Source: Lachnospiraceae bacterium (GTDB taxonomy: Bacteria > Bacillota > Clostridia > Lachnospirales > Lachnospiraceae). From it: a stretch of DNA of 64,000 nt. Positions 42,430-52,094 of the stretch are shown here, one piece after another (the first letter of the stretch is position 1; each line of letters starts with the position of its first letter). The stretch covers positions 62,001 to 126,000 of the forward strand of contig JAMPGL010000002.1 in the NCBI GenBank assembly GCA_023663945.1, written 5' to 3'. A program made the position numbers and the translations under genes. The notes under the pieces were generated by a model. That model was not told where the DNA came from. It did no database searches and saw only the letters and a list, made by a program, of their open reading frames with translations.

Positions 42430-42458
42430 AGTATACAAGATGAATCTCACTTTGTCAA
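42430..42458 (-). promoter_or_regulatory. his operon promoter
   Basis: On the - strand consensus TTGACA (42458-42453), 17 nt, TATACT (42435-42430). A 157-nt leader follows. Confidence 0.85.
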
Positions 42459-42471
42459 TTTTTAATGCCGT

Positions 42472-43011
42472 TTACAATCCGTCCCGATCCTCCAAATCCT
42501 TCCGCAGTATATCAAGATAAGGGACAAAAACTCCGCTCTTTTTAGGCAGGATATATTCCGGGTTTAATTCCTCAAACAAAAAGCTCTTTCTGCCGCCCTC
42601 CTTTGCCCTGTCCCAAAACAGCCGGAATATTTCAAAGGGCAGATAATAAAATAAATCTCTGTGAACATAGTAAATTAAGAAGAAAGCAACTCCTCCCTGC
42701 TTTTCAAACTGTTCCATAAACGCCACCTGATGTTCGTGGGTATTTTGAAGCGCAAACCGGTCTATCGTGCATTCCTTTGCGTCGAAACAGACCGGAATCC
42801 CCTGAACCACCCCGATATAATCCACGGTACTCTTCTGTTCAAAATAAGCGAGGGTGATATGCCGTGTCGCTTTGTCGATATTAATCGGCGTAATCGGCGT
42901 GGGAATCTTTTGGATCAGCGCCAATCCGCTTTCCTGATATTTTTCATTGGTTCTGTTGATCAAATCCTCTAAGGTGGATCCCCGAAGCCCCCTTGAATTC
43001 CAAGTTGCCAT
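42472..43011 (-). CDS. recU: Holliday junction resolvase RecU
   Basis: Firmicutes resolvase that cuts four-way junctions. LEDLINRTNEKYQESGLALIQKIPTPI, STVDYIGVVQGIPVCFDAKEC (catalytic D/E-D-K centre) and NTHEHQVAFM are all family blocks. Length 179. It lies 3 nt from the pseudouridine synthase upstream, not beside a penicillin-binding protein gene as in Bacillus. Confidence 0.9.
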   Translation of the reverse strand: MATWNSRGLRGSTLEDLINRTNEKYQESGLALIQKIPTPITPINIDKATRHITLAYFEQKSTVDYIGVVQGIPVCFDAKECTIDRFALQNTHEHQVAFMEQFEKQGGVAFFLIYYVHRDLFYYLPFEIFRLFWDRAKEGGRKSFLFEELNPEYILPKKSGVFVPYLDILRKDLEDRDGL

Positions 43012-43014
43012 ATC

Positions 43015-43995
43015 TTACATCTGCCTCCCCAGCGCTTTAAATTCATCAGGAATCGGAGCCGTGACGGTCTGACCGCTTAAAGAGGAAAGCACTCCCTCCA
43101 AATTTCCAAATTCAAGCCTGCACGCATACAAAAGCTGGTTTTTGATCCCATACTCTGCCTTATATTTCTCATTCCAGCTCCGGTCGCCGTACTTATAGTC
43201 CCCAAGAATCGGATGCCCGATGCCCGCCATATGCGCACGGATCTGATGGGGTTTGCCCGTAATCAGCTCCGCTTCCACCAGCGTCCGGTCGGAAAAGTTT
43301 GCAAGGGGATAATACCGGGTCTGTATGGGCGAGGCGTTTTCACAGGGTTCCTTTACCAGACGTACCCGGTTTCTCTCTTCGTCCTTGACCAGATATCCTT
43401 CTAACAGCTCTTCTTTGTGAATTTGCCCCTTTACAAACAACTGATAGAATTTCCGCACCTGCCGGCACCGTATCAGTTCATTCACCGCCTGACCGGCGGC
43501 TAAGGATTTGCTTCCGATGAGAAGCCCTCTGGTATTGCGGTCGAGACGGTTGCAGATGGAAGGCTTAAAAGTGGCAAGTTCCTCCCGGGTAATCTGCCCG
43601 GTCATCAGCAAGTAGCCAATCAGCCATTCATTGGCGGATAAGTCCGTATCCTTTGCTTTCTGGGAAAGCACATTCACCGGCTTATTCAGAATCAAAATCC
43701 CCGAATCCTCATACACCGGAGTAATTCCCTTCAACGTCTCATAAGCGTTTTGATATTCCACTATGGAAATCTCCCCACGCTGAAATCCGCTTATGGTCTC
43801 TTCGGAGAAGAAAAGCGATACCGAGTCTCCTTGATTCAGCTTTTCTCCGCCCTCTGCCTTTTTGCCGTTTAAGGTGATATTTTTTTTGCGGAGCATTTTA
43901 TACAAAAAGGAAGAAGGCGCAAGAGGCAGATATTTATGAAGAAATTTATCCAGCCGTTGTCCGGCTTCATTTTCTTTGATTTCAATCTGACGCAT
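43015..43995 (-). CDS. RluA-family pseudouridine synthase (RluC-like)
   Basis: 326 residues with an N-terminal S4 domain (QRLDKFLHKYLPLAPSSFLYKMLRKKNITLNGKK split across strands) and a catalytic domain whose signature reads CNRLDRNTRG, keeping the catalytic Asp in RLD. GKPHQIRAHMAGIGHPILGD follows. Targets are likely 23S rRNA uridines as for RluC; uncertain. Nine nucleotides follow the upstream gene. Confidence 0.9.
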   Translation of the reverse strand: MRQIEIKENEAGQRLDKFLHKYLPLAPSSFLYKMLRKKNITLNGKKAEGGEKLNQGDSVSLFFSEETISGFQRGEISIVEYQNAYETLKGITPVYEDSGILILNKPVNVLSQKAKDTDLSANEWLIGYLLMTGQITREELATFKPSICNRLDRNTRGLLIGSKSLAAGQAVNELIRCRQVRKFYQLFVKGQIHKEELLEGYLVKDEERNRVRLVKEPCENASPIQTRYYPLANFSDRTLVEAELITGKPHQIRAHMAGIGHPILGDYKYGDRSWNEKYKAEYGIKNQLLYACRLEFGNLEGVLSSLSGQTVTAPIPDEFKALGRQM

Positions 43996-44003
43996 AATTC
44001 CTC

Positions 44004-44573
44004 CTACAAGGAAATCTCATAAAGAGCCACCCTCACCTCATCATCCCTTGCGCTGTCACAGGTCTCCTTTTTGTCGTTTAATCCTCTTAACTGCTCGCAA
44101 TATTTGGAAAGATCATTATTGACCGTTATGGTCATATCCTTATATCCCGCCTGTTTCAACATGGTTTCCAGATGTTCCCTGCACGATAAAAGGTCACAAT
44201 TCTTATCCTCGGTATAGGCTAAGATAATCCGATCCTCCACAACCATATGACTGACAGCGTAATTCCTTTGATAGGATGTAAAGTACATATCAAACATCCC
44301 AATCAGGCGCCCCTCAACTTTAATAATTTGTTGATAGGCGGACTCACTGCATCCGGATGCCCGAAAATACATGATCAGATTCACCAGACTTTTACATGCA
44401 GGAAGACACCCTAAAACAGCCACTACCGTAAGCAGATTTCTTTTGGTATGAGTGGTGATATATCCTGCCGCAAAAAGTGCAAAGGCAATCCCAAAATAGA
44501 TAATCGTCCGAATCATGACCAGCGTTCTTTTACGCTTTAAATATCCGTAAGTTCCTTTTACTGCCTTTTTCAC
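44004..44573 (-). CDS. Hypothetical membrane protein
   Basis: 189 residues with two hydrophobic segments near the N-terminus (about 21-40 and 47-68) and a cytoplasmic C-terminal domain of about 110 residues. Unassigned. GTG start at 44573 behind GGAGG. Located in a run of closely spaced genes with ygiQ and pseudouridine synthase. Confidence 0.75.
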   Translation of the reverse strand: MKKAVKGTYGYLKRKRTLVMIRTIIYFGIAFALFAAGYITTHTKRNLLTVVAVLGCLPACKSLVNLIMYFRASGCSESAYQQIIKVEGRLIGMFDMYFTSYQRNYAVSHMVVEDRIILAYTEDKNCDLLSCREHLETMLKQAGYKDMTITVNNDLSKYCEQLRGLNDKKETCDSARDDEVRVALYEISL

Positions 44574-44585
44574 AAATCCGCCTCC

Positions 44586-46502
44586 TTATTTTGCGCGTGA
44601 ACCTCTGGAAGATTTTGAAGTTTTGGAACTTCTAAAACTTTTTGGCGTTCTTTTTCCCTTGGGGTTCCCGGAAGTTTGTTGAAAATGGGTTTTCGGACGG
44701 ATCAGACACTTTTTATCATATCCAATCAAATCCGGACGCCCTGCCTTTTGCAGAGCCTCATAAACCAAATCGTAAACTGCCGGATTCCGATACTGAATCA
44801 GCGCTCTCTGCATTGCTTTTTCGTGGGGATTGCGGCATACGTAAACCGGCTTCCCGTCCCGCGGGTCAATTCCGGTATAGTACATGACCGTTGACAGCGT
44901 GGAGGGCGTGGGATAAAAATCCTGCACCTGTTCCGGCATATACCCCAGATCCCGGAGATATTCCGCCAGTTCAACCGCTTCCTTTAAGGTGGAGCCGGGA
45001 TGGGAGGACATCAGATAAGGAACCAGATATTGCTCCATTCCCAGCTCCGCATTTAACTGATGATATTTCTTTACAAATTTATCGTAGACGCTTCTCTTTG
45101 GCTTGCCCATCCGGCACAAGACCGCATTGGATATATGCTCCGGTGCAACCTTGAGCTGTCCGCTCACATGGTACTTTACTAATTCTCTGAAAAAGTCATC
45201 CGTTCCCTCCGCCAGCAGGTAATCAAAACGGATTCCGGAACGGATAAAGACCTTTTTTACTCCCGGCAGGGCTCTCAGCTTTTGAAGCAGTTCCAGATAA
45301 TCCCGGTGGTCTGCATCTAAGTTAGGACAGGGGGACGGATACAGGCACTGTCTGTTTTGACAGACCCCGCTCTTTAACTGCTTCTGACAGGAAGGGTGCC
45401 TGAAATTGGCGGTAGGTCCTCCCACATCATGAATATACCCCTTAAAATCAGGATCCTTTACCATCTCCTGCGCCTCCGCAAGCAGGGATTCATGGCTTCT
45501 TGCCTGAACAATCCGCCCTTGATGGAAAGTCAGTGCGCAAAAACTGCATCCGCCAAAGCATCCCCGGCTGCTGATCAAGGAAAATTTAATCTCCGCGGCT
45601 GCCGGAACGCCTCCTGACGCCTGATAAGAAGGATGAAAGGTTCTCTCATAAGACAGAGAATAAATATCGTCCATCTCTTCCATGTTAAGCGGTTCCTGCG
45701 GCGGATTTTGAACCACATAAATTCCGTCTGGATATGATTCCACAAGAACCTTTGCGTTGAAAGCATCGGTATTTTGATATTGAATCCCAAAGCTCTGCGC
45801 ATATTTTCGGGGATCCGCCTTCATCTTCTCATAGGAGGGAAGCAAAACGGCGCGGTATGCCTCCTCTCCGCTTATCAAATCCTCGATATTCCTAGTCCGG
45901 TAAACGGTTCCACGGATATATGTAATGTCCTTTATATCAATTCCGCCGTCTAACGCATCAGCAATCTCTATCATGGACTTTTCGCCCATCCCGTAAGAAA
46001 TTAGATCCGCTTGGCTGTCTAATAAAATGGAACGCTTCAAAGAATTGCTCCAATAATCGTAATGCGCAAGTCTTCGCAGGCTTGCCTCGATTCCGCCGAT
46101 AATCACTGGAATATCCTTATATTTTCTGCGAACCAGATTTCCGTACACGACAGCCGCATAATCCGGACGCTTTCCCATAACGCCGCCCGGCGTATAGGCA
46201 TCTTTGCTTCTGCGCCTGCCGGAAACATAATAATGATTGACCATGGAATCCATATTTCCGGCGCTGATCAAAAATCCTAACCGGGGTCTCCCTAAGATGC
46301 TGATACTGTCCGCATTCTTCCAATCCGGCTGGGAAATGATTCCAACCGAATAGCCGTGTGCTTCTAAGACCCGGCTGATAACCGCATGCCCGAAGGAAGG
46401 ATGATCCACATAAGCATCCCCGATAATATAGACAAAGTCAAGCTGTTTTATGTTTCTTTGTTCCATATCCTGTCTGCAGACAGGCAAAAAACCATTACTC
46501 AA
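44586..46502 (-). CDS. YgiQ family radical SAM protein
   Basis: About 638 residues; N-terminal FLPVCRQDMEQRNIKQLDFVYIIGDAYVDHPSFG and the radical SAM motif SSRGCFGGCSFCALTFHQG are diagnostic; a C-terminal Lys/Ser/Arg-rich tail (PKSFRSSKTSKSSRGSRAK) follows. Reaction unknown. The start is a TTG at 46502 with GGGAGG 5 nt before it, overlapping the upstream stop by 4 nt (TTGA); the longer frame adds residues from the upstream gene. Confidence 0.9.
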   Translation of the reverse strand: MSNGFLPVCRQDMEQRNIKQLDFVYIIGDAYVDHPSFGHAVISRVLEAHGYSVGIISQPDWKNADSISILGRPRLGFLISAGNMDSMVNHYYVSGRRRSKDAYTPGGVMGKRPDYAAVVYGNLVRRKYKDIPVIIGGIEASLRRLAHYDYWSNSLKRSILLDSQADLISYGMGEKSMIEIADALDGGIDIKDITYIRGTVYRTRNIEDLISGEEAYRAVLLPSYEKMKADPRKYAQSFGIQYQNTDAFNAKVLVESYPDGIYVVQNPPQEPLNMEEMDDIYSLSYERTFHPSYQASGGVPAAAEIKFSLISSRGCFGGCSFCALTFHQGRIVQARSHESLLAEAQEMVKDPDFKGYIHDVGGPTANFRHPSCQKQLKSGVCQNRQCLYPSPCPNLDADHRDYLELLQKLRALPGVKKVFIRSGIRFDYLLAEGTDDFFRELVKYHVSGQLKVAPEHISNAVLCRMGKPKRSVYDKFVKKYHQLNAELGMEQYLVPYLMSSHPGSTLKEAVELAEYLRDLGYMPEQVQDFYPTPSTLSTVMYYTGIDPRDGKPVYVCRNPHEKAMQRALIQYRNPAVYDLVYEALQKAGRPDLIGYDKKCLIRPKTHFQQTSGNPKGKRTPKSFRSSKTSKSSRGSRAK

Positions 46503-47170
46503 TGAGACCTCCCTGTGCCCGGCTGACCGATTATTTCCGTAAAATCTTTTATGTAGTAATCCGCCAGTTTCCGCTTTTCCTGTTCCTGATAACGGGAATA
46601 CACATCCTCCACGGCACAAACCTTCATTCCGGCGGCTTTCCCAGCCATAATTCCGGCAACAATATCCTCAAACACCAGACAGTGTTCCGGCAAAGCCTTA
46701 CATTGTCTTGCCGCTTCCAGATAGACATCCGGCGCCGGCTTTCCTCTTTCCACATCGCATCCCGTTACTATAGATTCAAAGAGATCCAAAATCCCGTGAG
46801 CATTTAACACTGCTTCGATTAATTCTCTGGAATTGCTGGAAGCAATCCCTAAGCGGATTCCTCTCTTACGGCAGATTTGAAGAAATCCCTCCGCGCCTGC
46901 CTTTAAAGGAACCTGATGGGTATATTTCTCCCATGCCATCCGATTCCAGTCCTCTTTTATTTTTGCTACGGATTCGGGAATCTGAAACCGTTCCTTAAAG
47001 CAGACCGCGGTCTCCGAAAAGCTCATCCCCTCAATATCCGCCTGCAGTCCCTCAGGCAGAGGGATTCCATATCTTCCCAGATATTCAATGTCAATGTCTC
47101 TCCAAAGCCACATGGAATCCACCAAAGACCCGTCTAAATCAAACAACACCGCGTCTATTTCTTTGAGCAT
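46499..47170 (-). CDS. HAD-superfamily hydrolase (beta-phosphoglucomutase/GPH type)
   Basis: 223 residues. Motif I LFDLDGSLVDS with nucleophile Asp, motif II IASSN, motif III Lys near RGKPAPDVYLEAA, and motif IV VFEDIVAGIMAGKAAGM. The substrate is unknown; the helical cap resembles phosphatases acting on phosphosugars. It overlaps the rsuA-like gene by 16 nt. Confidence 0.9.
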   Translation of the reverse strand: MLKEIDAVLFDLDGSLVDSMWLWRDIDIEYLGRYGIPLPEGLQADIEGMSFSETAVCFKERFQIPESVAKIKEDWNRMAWEKYTHQVPLKAGAEGFLQICRKRGIRLGIASSNSRELIEAVLNAHGILDLFESIVTGCDVERGKPAPDVYLEAARQCKALPEHCLVFEDIVAGIMAGKAAGMKVCAVEDVYSRYQEQEKRKLADYYIKDFTEIIGQPGTGRSH

Positions 47171-47904
47171 AACTTACGAACCTCTTCCTGTGTTAATTCC
47201 CGGATTTGTCCCTCCGGAAGCGTTTCATCCAGCGTAAGGGAACCCATGGAAACCCTTTTTAGATAGGTTACCTCCCGTCCCACCGCCTGAAACATTCTTT
47301 TGACCTGATGGAATTTTCCCTCCGTGATGGTGAGGTAATATTCCGCCTCCTTCAGCTCTTTGCCGCCGTATTCCAGTTTTACCGGCTTGACAGGGCTTTT
47401 TTCACCGATGTCCACTCCCTCCAAGAGCTGTGCAATTGCCGGAGGGTCAAGGCTTAAGTCGGTCTTTACCAAATAAGTTTTGGGCACATGGCTTCCGGGG
47501 GCTAAGAGCCGGTGCGCCGTCTCTCCGTCATTAGTAAAAAGCAGAAGCCCTGACGTATCCTTATCCAGTCTCCCTGCCGGAAAAATATCTTTAACAGGAA
47601 TCCCGGTAAGCTCTCCGCTGTTTCCTTCTCTTATCCGGTCACAAAAAAGATCCCACACCGTTTTTTCCCGGGCATCTTTGACAGCAGTGATGAATCCGGC
47701 TGGTTTATTCATCATATAATAGAAAAACGGGCGGTAACAATATTCCTTTCCCTGACAGACAATCCGATCCGAATGCTCATTAACCTTAGTGTCCGCCTTC
47801 GTCACAACAACACCGTTTACCGTCACCAGCCCTTTTTTTAAAAGCTCCTTGACGCGGCTCCTGCTTCCAATATTCATTTCGCATAATAATCGATCAAGTC
47901 TCAT
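47155..47904 (-). CDS. rsuA: 16S rRNA pseudouridine synthase RsuA-type
   Basis: About 249 residues: S4 domain (MRLDRLLCEMNIGSRSRVKELLKKG) and catalytic signature PAGRLDKDTSGLLLFTNDGE, then GKFHQVKRMFQAVGREV and LKRVSMGSL, as in RsuA. Start uncertain: three nearby ATGs without a strong ribosome site; 47904 fits family N-termini. Confidence 0.9.
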   Translation of the reverse strand: MRLDRLLCEMNIGSRSRVKELLKKGLVTVNGVVVTKADTKVNEHSDRIVCQGKEYCYRPFFYYMMNKPAGFITAVKDAREKTVWDLFCDRIREGNSGELTGIPVKDIFPAGRLDKDTSGLLLFTNDGETAHRLLAPGSHVPKTYLVKTDLSLDPPAIAQLLEGVDIGEKSPVKPVKLEYGGKELKEAEYYLTITEGKFHQVKRMFQAVGREVTYLKRVSMGSLTLDETLPEGQIRELTQEEVRKLCSKK

Positions 47905-47942
47905 AAGCATTATCATAACATAAATTAACCCGGGAGCCTATC

Positions 47943-48884
47943 ATGAAACACAAATTTTCTCTGTATGCAGTCCTTTTTGTATGCCTGACCGCCGTGATTT
48001 TGCTTAATCCGGAAAAATGTCTGGCATTTTCCTTAAACGGACTGAATTTGTGGTTTCAAAAAATGATTCCGGCGTTGTTTCCGTTTATGGTTCTATCCGG
48101 AATCATGATCCGGATGGACTTAATTTCTCCCTGCGTGAAGGTTTTGATGCCTGTCTTTGGGCGCCTCTTTCATACAAGCCCTGCATGTGTCTATGGAATA
48201 TTGGTGGGATTCTTATGCGGATTTCCCATGGGCGCACACACGGCGGCGCAGCTTTACGAGAACGGGCAGATTTCCAAGGACGAAGCTTCCTTTTTGCTGG
48301 CGTTCTGCAACAATATTGGTCCTGTTTACTTTTTAAGCTTTGTGATCCCTGCGCTGGGAATCGCCTCCCCCGGTCTGTACCTGTTTGGGATGTACGGGCT
48401 CCCGTTCCTTTACGGACTGGTTCTCCGCTATACTGCCTACTCAGACCGGATAAATCCTTCCGTGAAATCCTATCAGCCGGATGCGCGTAGAACTTCCTTT
48501 GCCTGTGCGTTAGACCTTTCTATTGAAAACGCACTGCTTAATATGGCGCGCTTAGGCGGTTATATGGTGGTCTTTAATCTGCTTTTCATCCTGCCGTCTC
48601 TTTGCAGTGAGCTTTTGTCCGGACTGCCTCAGATAGAGCTCCTTACGGGAAGCATCTGCTGTCTTTTGGAAATCACCGGCGGAATCAGCGTCCTTGGAAA
48701 AGGAGCGTCCTGCTTTGTGCTGTGCATCCTGCCCTTCGGCGGTCTCTCCTGCACCATGCAGACCTACAGCATGATCCGCAGCACCGACTTATCCCTCACC
48801 GAATATCTCATGCACAAAGCAATCCTCACGGCAGTCACCGTCGTTTTTTACCTCGCAGCAGTAAATCAATTTTTCCTGCCATAA
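47943..48884 (+). CDS. ylbJ: YlbJ-type sporulation integral membrane protein
   Basis: 313-residue membrane protein of the nucleoside-recognition (Gate) superfamily; YlbJ is needed for spore cortex formation in Bacillus. FQKMIPALFPFMVLSGIMIRM, GFLCGFPMGAHTAAQLYENG and FLLAFCNNIGPVYFLSFVI are typical. About eight helices. The divergent gene is rsuA-like; its 3' end overlaps the amidase by 50 nt. Neighbours rsmD-coaD are as in Bacillus. Confidence 0.88.
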   Translation: MKHKFSLYAVLFVCLTAVILLNPEKCLAFSLNGLNLWFQKMIPALFPFMVLSGIMIRMDLISPCVKVLMPVFGRLFHTSPACVYGILVGFLCGFPMGAHTAAQLYENGQISKDEASFLLAFCNNIGPVYFLSFVIPALGIASPGLYLFGMYGLPFLYGLVLRYTAYSDRINPSVKSYQPDARRTSFACALDLSIENALLNMARLGGYMVVFNLLFILPSLCSELLSGLPQIELLTGSICCLLEITGGISVLGKGASCFVLCILPFGGLSCTMQTYSMIRSTDLSLTEYLMHKAILTAVTVVFYLAAVNQFFLP

Positions 48885-50217
48885 AGAAGGCGACAAAAAT
48901 CATTGCCAGCAGGATAAGCGCCAGCACCGCCCATACATACAGCATGGATTGCGGATCCTCCTCCTGATAAGGTTCTTCTATGGTGATTTCCCTTACCTGC
49001 TCATCCGCCCTGTTCTCATCGGTCAGGACTGAATCTCCCTCCTTATTTTGCTGTATTCTCTGCTGTTCTTCCCTGCGGAGGGCTTCCTCCTCGGCGGCAA
49101 GCTCTGCCTCCCGTTTCAGTCTCTCCGGATCCGGAATTGCGTCTATCGCGACAATATTGCTTTCTGTCCAAAGGTCAAATCCATTAAATACGTTCATCCG
49201 CAGTTCTATGGGACGGTCATAAGGAACCTTTACGGTAAAGGTATTGCTCCCAAGGGAAGCATTCCACTCCGGGCGCGGCCATTCATTTAACTCCGAATAG
49301 CTGTTTCCCCCATCCAGGCTGTATTCATAGTACAAAATATAACTATCCGAATCCTCCGCATTTGCCGATACCGTGATCTCTCCGGTTTCCTCGTTGATTT
49401 CTGTCACTTCAATATAAGACACTTCCGGCTCCGTACTGTCCGGGCGGACAATATCCGCCGGAACAGGCGTCTCCGGAACCGGATAATCCTGATAATCCAC
49501 TCCCAGAATCTCCGACCTTAAATGAAAGTACTTTGCAACGGCTGTGGCATCCATAACCCCGAATGCCTTTAATTGTTCCTCCCCCTGCTGATAAAACGGC
49601 TGGTCTTTGGCATGGTCTAAATGGCAGTGTTCAATCAGTACCGATGGGATATTCTCCTGCGTGCAGTATCTTAAGATTCCATAATAGTTTTCATTCCGGT
49701 CGTTAATTCTGGTTTTGATTCCTCTGGAATAAAGACCAATGTCCAAAAACTCCTGCATCTGAATCTGCGCAAAGGAGTATCCTTTGGAGTAATATTCACC
49801 GGTGGCTGGAACCCACACCTCCGCGCCGAATAAATTGTGGTTGACAGACATATTAAAATGCAGGCAGAACAAAAAATCCGCATCCTTTTCGGAGGCAAAC
49901 AGCGCCCGGTCTTTGATGCTCATATCCACATCTGTATCATGCGTCAGATAGACCTCCACGCCTTCATATTTTTCCAGTTCTTCCTTCATGGCGTTTGCCA
50001 CAATGGGCGTAAGTTCCTTCTCCGTGTACTGCTCATGCTCTCCGCCCCGGTTTTCTCCGCCGTGTCCCGGATCAATCACAATCACAAGCGGTTCATCCGC
50101 CCTTGCAGAAATTCCCTCACAGAAAAAGAGAAGACAAAATAACCCCAATGTGAGGACAAACGTCTTGTTTATTCTGCCTATATGATTATAATATCTAAAA
50201 TGAACCAGCCGCCTCAT
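48835..50217 (-). CDS. Membrane-anchored N-acetylmuramoyl-L-alanine amidase
   Basis: 460 residues: N-terminal signal/anchor (about 17-38), Amidase_3 domain (about 45-235, IDPGHGGENRGG, EKELTPIVA, FLFCLHFNMS, VLIEHCH with zinc ligands and catalytic Glu), a beta-rich middle and a C-terminal membrane helix (YVWAVLALILLAMIFVAFFMAG). Probably cell-wall or spore-cortex related. Convergent with ylbJ. Confidence 0.88.
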   Translation of the reverse strand: MRRLVHFRYYNHIGRINKTFVLTLGLFCLLFFCEGISARADEPLVIVIDPGHGGENRGGEHEQYTEKELTPIVANAMKEELEKYEGVEVYLTHDTDVDMSIKDRALFASEKDADFLFCLHFNMSVNHNLFGAEVWVPATGEYYSKGYSFAQIQMQEFLDIGLYSRGIKTRINDRNENYYGILRYCTQENIPSVLIEHCHLDHAKDQPFYQQGEEQLKAFGVMDATAVAKYFHLRSEILGVDYQDYPVPETPVPADIVRPDSTEPEVSYIEVTEINEETGEITVSANAEDSDSYILYYEYSLDGGNSYSELNEWPRPEWNASLGSNTFTVKVPYDRPIELRMNVFNGFDLWTESNIVAIDAIPDPERLKREAELAAEEEALRREEQQRIQQNKEGDSVLTDENRADEQVREITIEEPYQEEDPQSMLYVWAVLALILLAMIFVAFFMAGKIDLLLRGKKRR

Positions 50218-50286
50218 GCTTTTTGTAAAAACCTCTTCTTTCTGCTTACCTATACTAAGAGATAAGTCCGCTCTTCCACCTTAAAA

Positions 50287-50325
50287 CGCCAAAACCGGCT
50301 TCCCCAAAAGGTAAGCCGGTGAGAA
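50287..50325 (-). terminator. Terminator upstream of the amidase gene
   Basis: On -, ACCGGCTT and AAGCCGGT pair (50320-50294), followed by TTTGGCGTTTT. It ends the transcript from 50987 and separates it from the amidase gene. The T-tract is broken by GGCG. Confidence 0.65.
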
Positions 50326-50363
50326 GTTCCGTTCATCTGCCTGCCAAGCGACAGGCATTGTCT

Positions 50364-50987
50364 TTAAATCAAATCAAGGTTCAAGCTTTCGCTATTTCCT
50401 TGAGAAGCGTTATCTTCAGGCAGATCCTGCGGCAGATATTCATCCGCCTCCGGCGGGTTTAGTTCCACCCGGTTGGCATTAACAATATCATTATAATGAT
50501 TTAATGCGGTAATAAAGCTCTCGTAATGATCCTGAGTCATCTTCATCGTCTGCGTCATTAAACTTTCAATATTTGCCAAAATATCATCGGTATACTGGGT
50601 CGCCGCCGCACGCATGTTGTTTGCCTCCATAACGGCATTATCCAAAATCTCCTGTGCCTGCTGGCTTGCCTGCTTCACCACAATCGTTGCCTGGGCATAC
50701 GCCTGCTGATAAATCTCGTGTTCGCTGATCAGTTCGTTGGTGTGAACCATTGCATCATTAACAAGCGCTTCCGCCTTGGCGCGGGCGTCATTTAGGATTG
50801 CCTCCTTATTGCTGATGATCTTTTGATACCGCTTAATCTCATCCGGCGTTTTCATTCGGAGCTCACGAAGGAGCTCGTCAATTTCTTCTTTATTTACGAT
50901 AATCTTTGTATTGGAAAGCGGCTGATATTTACAGCCGTCAATATATGTTTCAATCTCATCGATTAATTGTTCAATTCTGCTGCTCAT
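50364..50987 (-). CDS. Coiled-coil ATPase-like protein
   Basis: 207 residues, long coiled coil about 60-170 (Ala/Gln/Glu/Lys-rich, e.g. ARAKAEALVNDAMVHTNELI, QASQQAQEILDNAVMEANN), with short conserved N-terminal IDEIETYIDGCKYQPLSN. Often annotated as a vacuolar-type ATPase subunit or DivIVA-like protein in Lachnospiraceae; I would not assert either. Fifteen nucleotides from coaD. Confidence 0.75.
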   Translation of the reverse strand: MSSRIEQLIDEIETYIDGCKYQPLSNTKIIVNKEEIDELLRELRMKTPDEIKRYQKIISNKEAILNDARAKAEALVNDAMVHTNELISEHEIYQQAYAQATIVVKQASQQAQEILDNAVMEANNMRAAATQYTDDILANIESLMTQTMKMTQDHYESFITALNHYNDIVNANRVELNPPEADEYLPQDLPEDNASQGNSESLNLDLI

Positions 50988-51001
50988 TTCCTTTCCCCCG
51001 T

Positions 51002-51493
51002 TTATTTGACCTCAAACCCATACTTCTGATACACGCGCTGTGCAACAAATTCCGGCACACACATGGAAATATCGCCGTGAAAGCTTGCAATCTCCTTCAC
51101 GCTGGATGAACTGAGATATGCATATTCCAGACTGGTCGTAAGAAAAATGGTATCAAGTGCGCCGCCGGATAACTTAGCGTTGGTCTGGGCGTTTTGAAGC
51201 TCATACTCAAAATCCGTAATTGCGCGGAGTCCCCTGATCACCACATGGATATCTCTGGAATTGGCATAGTCCACCAAAAGTCCGCTGAAAGATTCCACCT
51301 CTACATTCGGGATATCTTTAACTGCTTCCTGTAATATCTTAACACGTTCTTCAACAGAAAACAATGGAGTCTTTAGTTTATTATTTAATACACTGACAGT
51401 CAGCTTGTCAAAAATCTTTGCCGCCCGCTTGATCACATCCAAATGTCCGTAGGTAACCGGGTCAAAACTGCCCGGATAAATTGCTGCTTTCAT
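51002..51493 (-). CDS. coaD: Phosphopantetheine adenylyltransferase
   Basis: Penultimate step of coenzyme A synthesis. [21 protein letters not shown] (nucleotidyltransferase TxGH), [15 protein letters not shown] and [11 protein letters not shown] are family blocks. 163 residues. The start at 51493 follows AGGAG; the frame before it belongs to rsmD. Order rsmD-coaD as in Bacillus ylbH-ylbI. Confidence 0.97.
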   Translation of the reverse strand: MKAAIYPGSFDPVTYGHLDVIKRAAKIFDKLTVSVLNNKLKTPLFSVEERVKILQEAVKDIPNVEVESFSGLLVDYANSRDIHVVIRGLRAITDFEYELQNAQTNAKLSGGALDTIFLTTSLEYAYLSSSSVKEIASFHGDISMCVPEFVAQRVYQKYGFEVK

Positions 51494-51512
51494 ACTGTTC
51501 TCCTGCCTTTTC

Positions 51513-52079
51513 TTAATTTTGTCTGTCTTTAGCAATTTTCTTAAAGAACACATGTTTATTGGTCTTGTATTTCTTTTCGCGTACGATAGAAAACCCAGCC
51601 TCCGGCGCAAACGAAAAATCCGCATCAGCCAAAGCTTCCATGATCAGCAGAGTATTTTCCGTTACATAAGGCCGGCTGTTTAAAGCTTTCAGTAAGTCCC
51701 GTTCCACTCCGGCTGTATAGGGCGGATCCATAAAAATTAAATCCGCCTCCTTTTCGTGGATAGAGCCAAGCGCCGTAAATACGTCCTGCTTAAGCAGTGT
51801 TGCACGGTCCGTAAATTTGGTAACGGTAAGATTCTCTGCTATACATGCCGATGGTTCTCTGCCGGAATCCACAAAATAAGCGTGTTTTGCGCCCCGGCTT
51901 AACGCCTCAATGCCGATTCCGCCGCTTCCGGCAAACAAATCTAGGAAAATGCTTCCCGGAATTTCTCCCTGAATGATATTAAACAGAGTTTCCTTAATCC
52001 GGTCGGTGGTAGGCCTTGTATCCTGCCCCTTTGGAGTTTTTAATTGTATGCTTCTTGCGCTCCCCGCTATAACACGCAT
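51513..52079 (-). CDS. rsmD: 16S rRNA (guanine966-N2)-methyltransferase RsmD
   Basis: SAM methyltransferase acting on 30S rRNA. N-terminal [21 protein letters not shown] loop [20 protein letters not shown] and catalytic MDPPY are complete. 188 residues. Fifteen nucleotides downstream of the topoisomerase A gene. Confidence 0.95.
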   Translation of the reverse strand: MRVIAGSARSIQLKTPKGQDTRPTTDRIKETLFNIIQGEIPGSIFLDLFAGSGGIGIEALSRGAKHAYFVDSGREPSACIAENLTVTKFTDRATLLKQDVFTALGSIHEKEADLIFMDPPYTAGVERDLLKALNSRPYVTENTLLIMEALADADFSFAPEAGFSIVREKKYKTNKHVFFKKIAKDRQN

Positions 52080-52094
52080 ATGTTTCCTTTCCGG

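Noticed and set aside
42267-42430. T-box leader for hisZ
   Set aside because: No T-box consensus (AGGGTGGNACCGCG-like) is visible.
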